The notes below the pieces were generated by a model. The model was not told the DNA's origin, searched no databases, and was given only the letters and a program-made list of their open reading frames with translations. From UBA11612 sp963976395 (GTDB taxonomy: Bacteria > Pseudomonadota > Alphaproteobacteria > Rhodospirillales > Rhodospirillaceae), in assembly GCA_963976395.1 (NCBI GenBank), contig CAXBLG010000087.1, positions 1-13,645 of the forward strand: a stretch of 13,645 nt of DNA. Direction: 5' to 3'. The translations under genes and the position numbers were made by a program. Numbering within the stretch: position 1 is the first letter of the stretch; every line of letters begins with the position of its first letter. Positions 12,791 through 13,645 of the stretch are shown piece by piece.

Positions 12791-13645
12791 ATGTTTCGCG
12801 GTACGATTACCGCTCTGATTACCCCGTTTAAGAACGGCGAGGTCGATGAGAGAGGCTTTCAAGACTTTGTTGAGTGGCAGATTAATGAAGGTGTGCACGG
12901 ATTAGTTCCTTGCGGGACGACGGGCGAGTCTCCGACCCTGACACATGAAGAACATAACCGCGTCAATGAGCTTTGCGTCGAAGTTGCGAAGGGCCGGGTT
13001 CCAGTCATCGCCGGGACGGGCTCCAATTCGACGGAGGAGGCAATTCAACTGACGCAGCATGCCAAGAAAGTCGGTGCTGATGCAGCGCTCGTTGTAACGC
13101 CCTATTACAATAAACCAAGCCAGGAGGGCATGCGACTTCACTTCTTGGCGATCGCTGACGCCGTCGATTTGCCGATCATAATTTATAACATTCCGGCCCG
13201 AAGCGTGGTCGATATGAGTGTTGAGACGATGGCAAAGTTGGCGGAACATGAAAACATCGTCGGCGTAAAGGATGCGACTAATGATTTAGGTCGGGTGATT
13301 AGGTCGCGGCTGGAGATTGGCGAAGAGTTTTGTCAATTGTCTGGTGAAGATCCAACGTCCGTCGCGTTTTTAGCGCATGGCGGTAGAGGATGCATATCGG
13401 TCACCTCGAATGTTGCGCCCCATCTATGCGCTCAGATGCAAGACGCATGGCACCTTGGAGCCTACGAAGATGTTTTTAGACTGCGGGATATTCTTATGCC
13501 GCTTCACGATGCAATGTTTGTTGAAACCAACCCGGCGCCGGTGAAATTTGGTGTCAGCTTACTCGGGAAATGTGCGCCGGAAACGCGACTACCGATCAGC
13601 CCTTTAACTATGAAAAGTAAGGGGCGGGTCGAAGAAGCCATGCGC
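12791..13645 (+). CDS. dapA: 4-hydroxy-tetrahydrodipicolinate synthase, 3' end cut
   Basis: The frame is open for 285 codons from the ATG at 12791 to the window edge; the family is about 290-300 residues, so only a few C-terminal codons are missing. DapA condenses pyruvate with aspartate semialdehyde, the first committed step to diaminopimelate and lysine, and so supplies cell-wall cross-links. The Schiff-base lysine is Lys160 in G-V-K-D-A-T. Other active-site elements are G-T-T-G-E at 42-46, Tyr106 in T-P-Y-Y-N-K-P, Tyr132 in I-Y-N-I-P, and Arg137, which binds the substrate carboxylate. AAGGAG at 12778-12783, seven bases upstream, fixes the start. The residues expected for a true DapA rather than another N-acetylneuraminate-lyase-family member are present. 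In related genomes smpB often follows; it would be off the window. Confidence 0.97.
   Translation, partial: MFRGTITALITPFKNGEVDERGFQDFVEWQINEGVHGLVPCGTTGESPTLTHEEHNRVNELCVEVAKGRVPVIAGTGSNSTEEAIQLTQHAKKVGADAALVVTPYYNKPSQEGMRLHFLAIADAVDLPIIIYNIPARSVVDMSVETMAKLAEHENIVGVKDATNDLGRVIRSRLEIGEEFCQLSGEDPTSVAFLAHGGRGCISVTSNVAPHLCAQMQDAWHLGAYEDVFRLRDILMPLHDAMFVETNPAPVKFGVSLLGKCAPETRLPISPLTMKSKGRVEEAMR

Noticed and set aside
12902..13249. 115-codon minus-strand frame inside dapA
   Set aside because: Antisense to the conserved DapA core with its Schiff-base lysine region; a shadow frame.

Overview
The window looks like chromosomal DNA of an alphaproteobacterium of moderate GC content. The evidence is gene content and order: a septum-formation (FtsB/DivIC) gene, then a pyruvate dehydrogenase (PDH) cluster pdhA-pdhB-pdhC-lpd in which the E1 beta subunit carries its own lipoyl domain, then lipA and a RatA/Coq10-family gene, facing a pgpA-cinA pair. 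An M23 peptidase-bactofilin pair and a Slt-type lytic transglycosylase divergent from dapA follow. I cannot name the genus. There is no insertion sequence, CRISPR array, tRNA, rRNA or phage gene, and nothing suggests recent transfer.

Layout. (1) 1-220 is the 3' end of an ftsB-like gene. (2) 221-491 is an AT-rich intergenic region with a strong candidate promoter: an exact TATAAT at 343-348 and TTAACT at 321-326, overlapped by a perfect 10-bp inverted repeat. A structured leader of about 135 nt follows. (3) 492-7022 is a tightly packed plus-strand run: pdhA, pdhB, pdhC, lpd, lipA and a RatA/Coq10-like gene, with gaps of only 8-21 bases. It encodes E1 alpha, lipoyl-E1 beta, E2 and E3 of PDH, the synthase that makes the lipoyl cofactor on E1 beta and E2, and a START-fold protein that may serve ubiquinone. 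(4) 7024-8036 on the minus strand holds pgpA (phosphatidylglycerophosphatase A) and a stand-alone CinA C-terminal (PncC-type) amidohydrolase, meeting the PDH run tail to tail with one base between them. (5) 8037-8488 is a 452-base gap with AT-rich promoter-like sequence, a hairpin and a doubtful 64-codon minus-strand reading frame. (6) 8489-10427 holds a membrane-anchored M23 endopeptidase (LmdC type) overlapping by 17 bases a bactofilin (BacA type). (7) 10464-12530 on the minus strand is a Slt70-like lytic transglycosylase. (8) 12791 to the end is dapA, cut a few codons short of its expected 3' end.

Two functional themes dominate. The first is entry of pyruvate into the TCA cycle: the complex, its cofactor synthase and possibly a quinone-linked helper sit in one likely transcription unit. 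The second is cell-envelope building: division (FtsB), phosphatidylglycerol synthesis (PgpA), local peptidoglycan remodelling guided by a bactofilin scaffold (LmdC/BacA), septal or recycling lysis (Slt) and diaminopimelate supply (DapA).

I found no wholly unknown gene system. The items most worth a second look are the dyad over the pdhA promoter with a small ORF starting at the predicted transcription start, the lmdC-bacA overlap with similar N-terminal peptides, and a cysteine pair in the M23 active-site loop.
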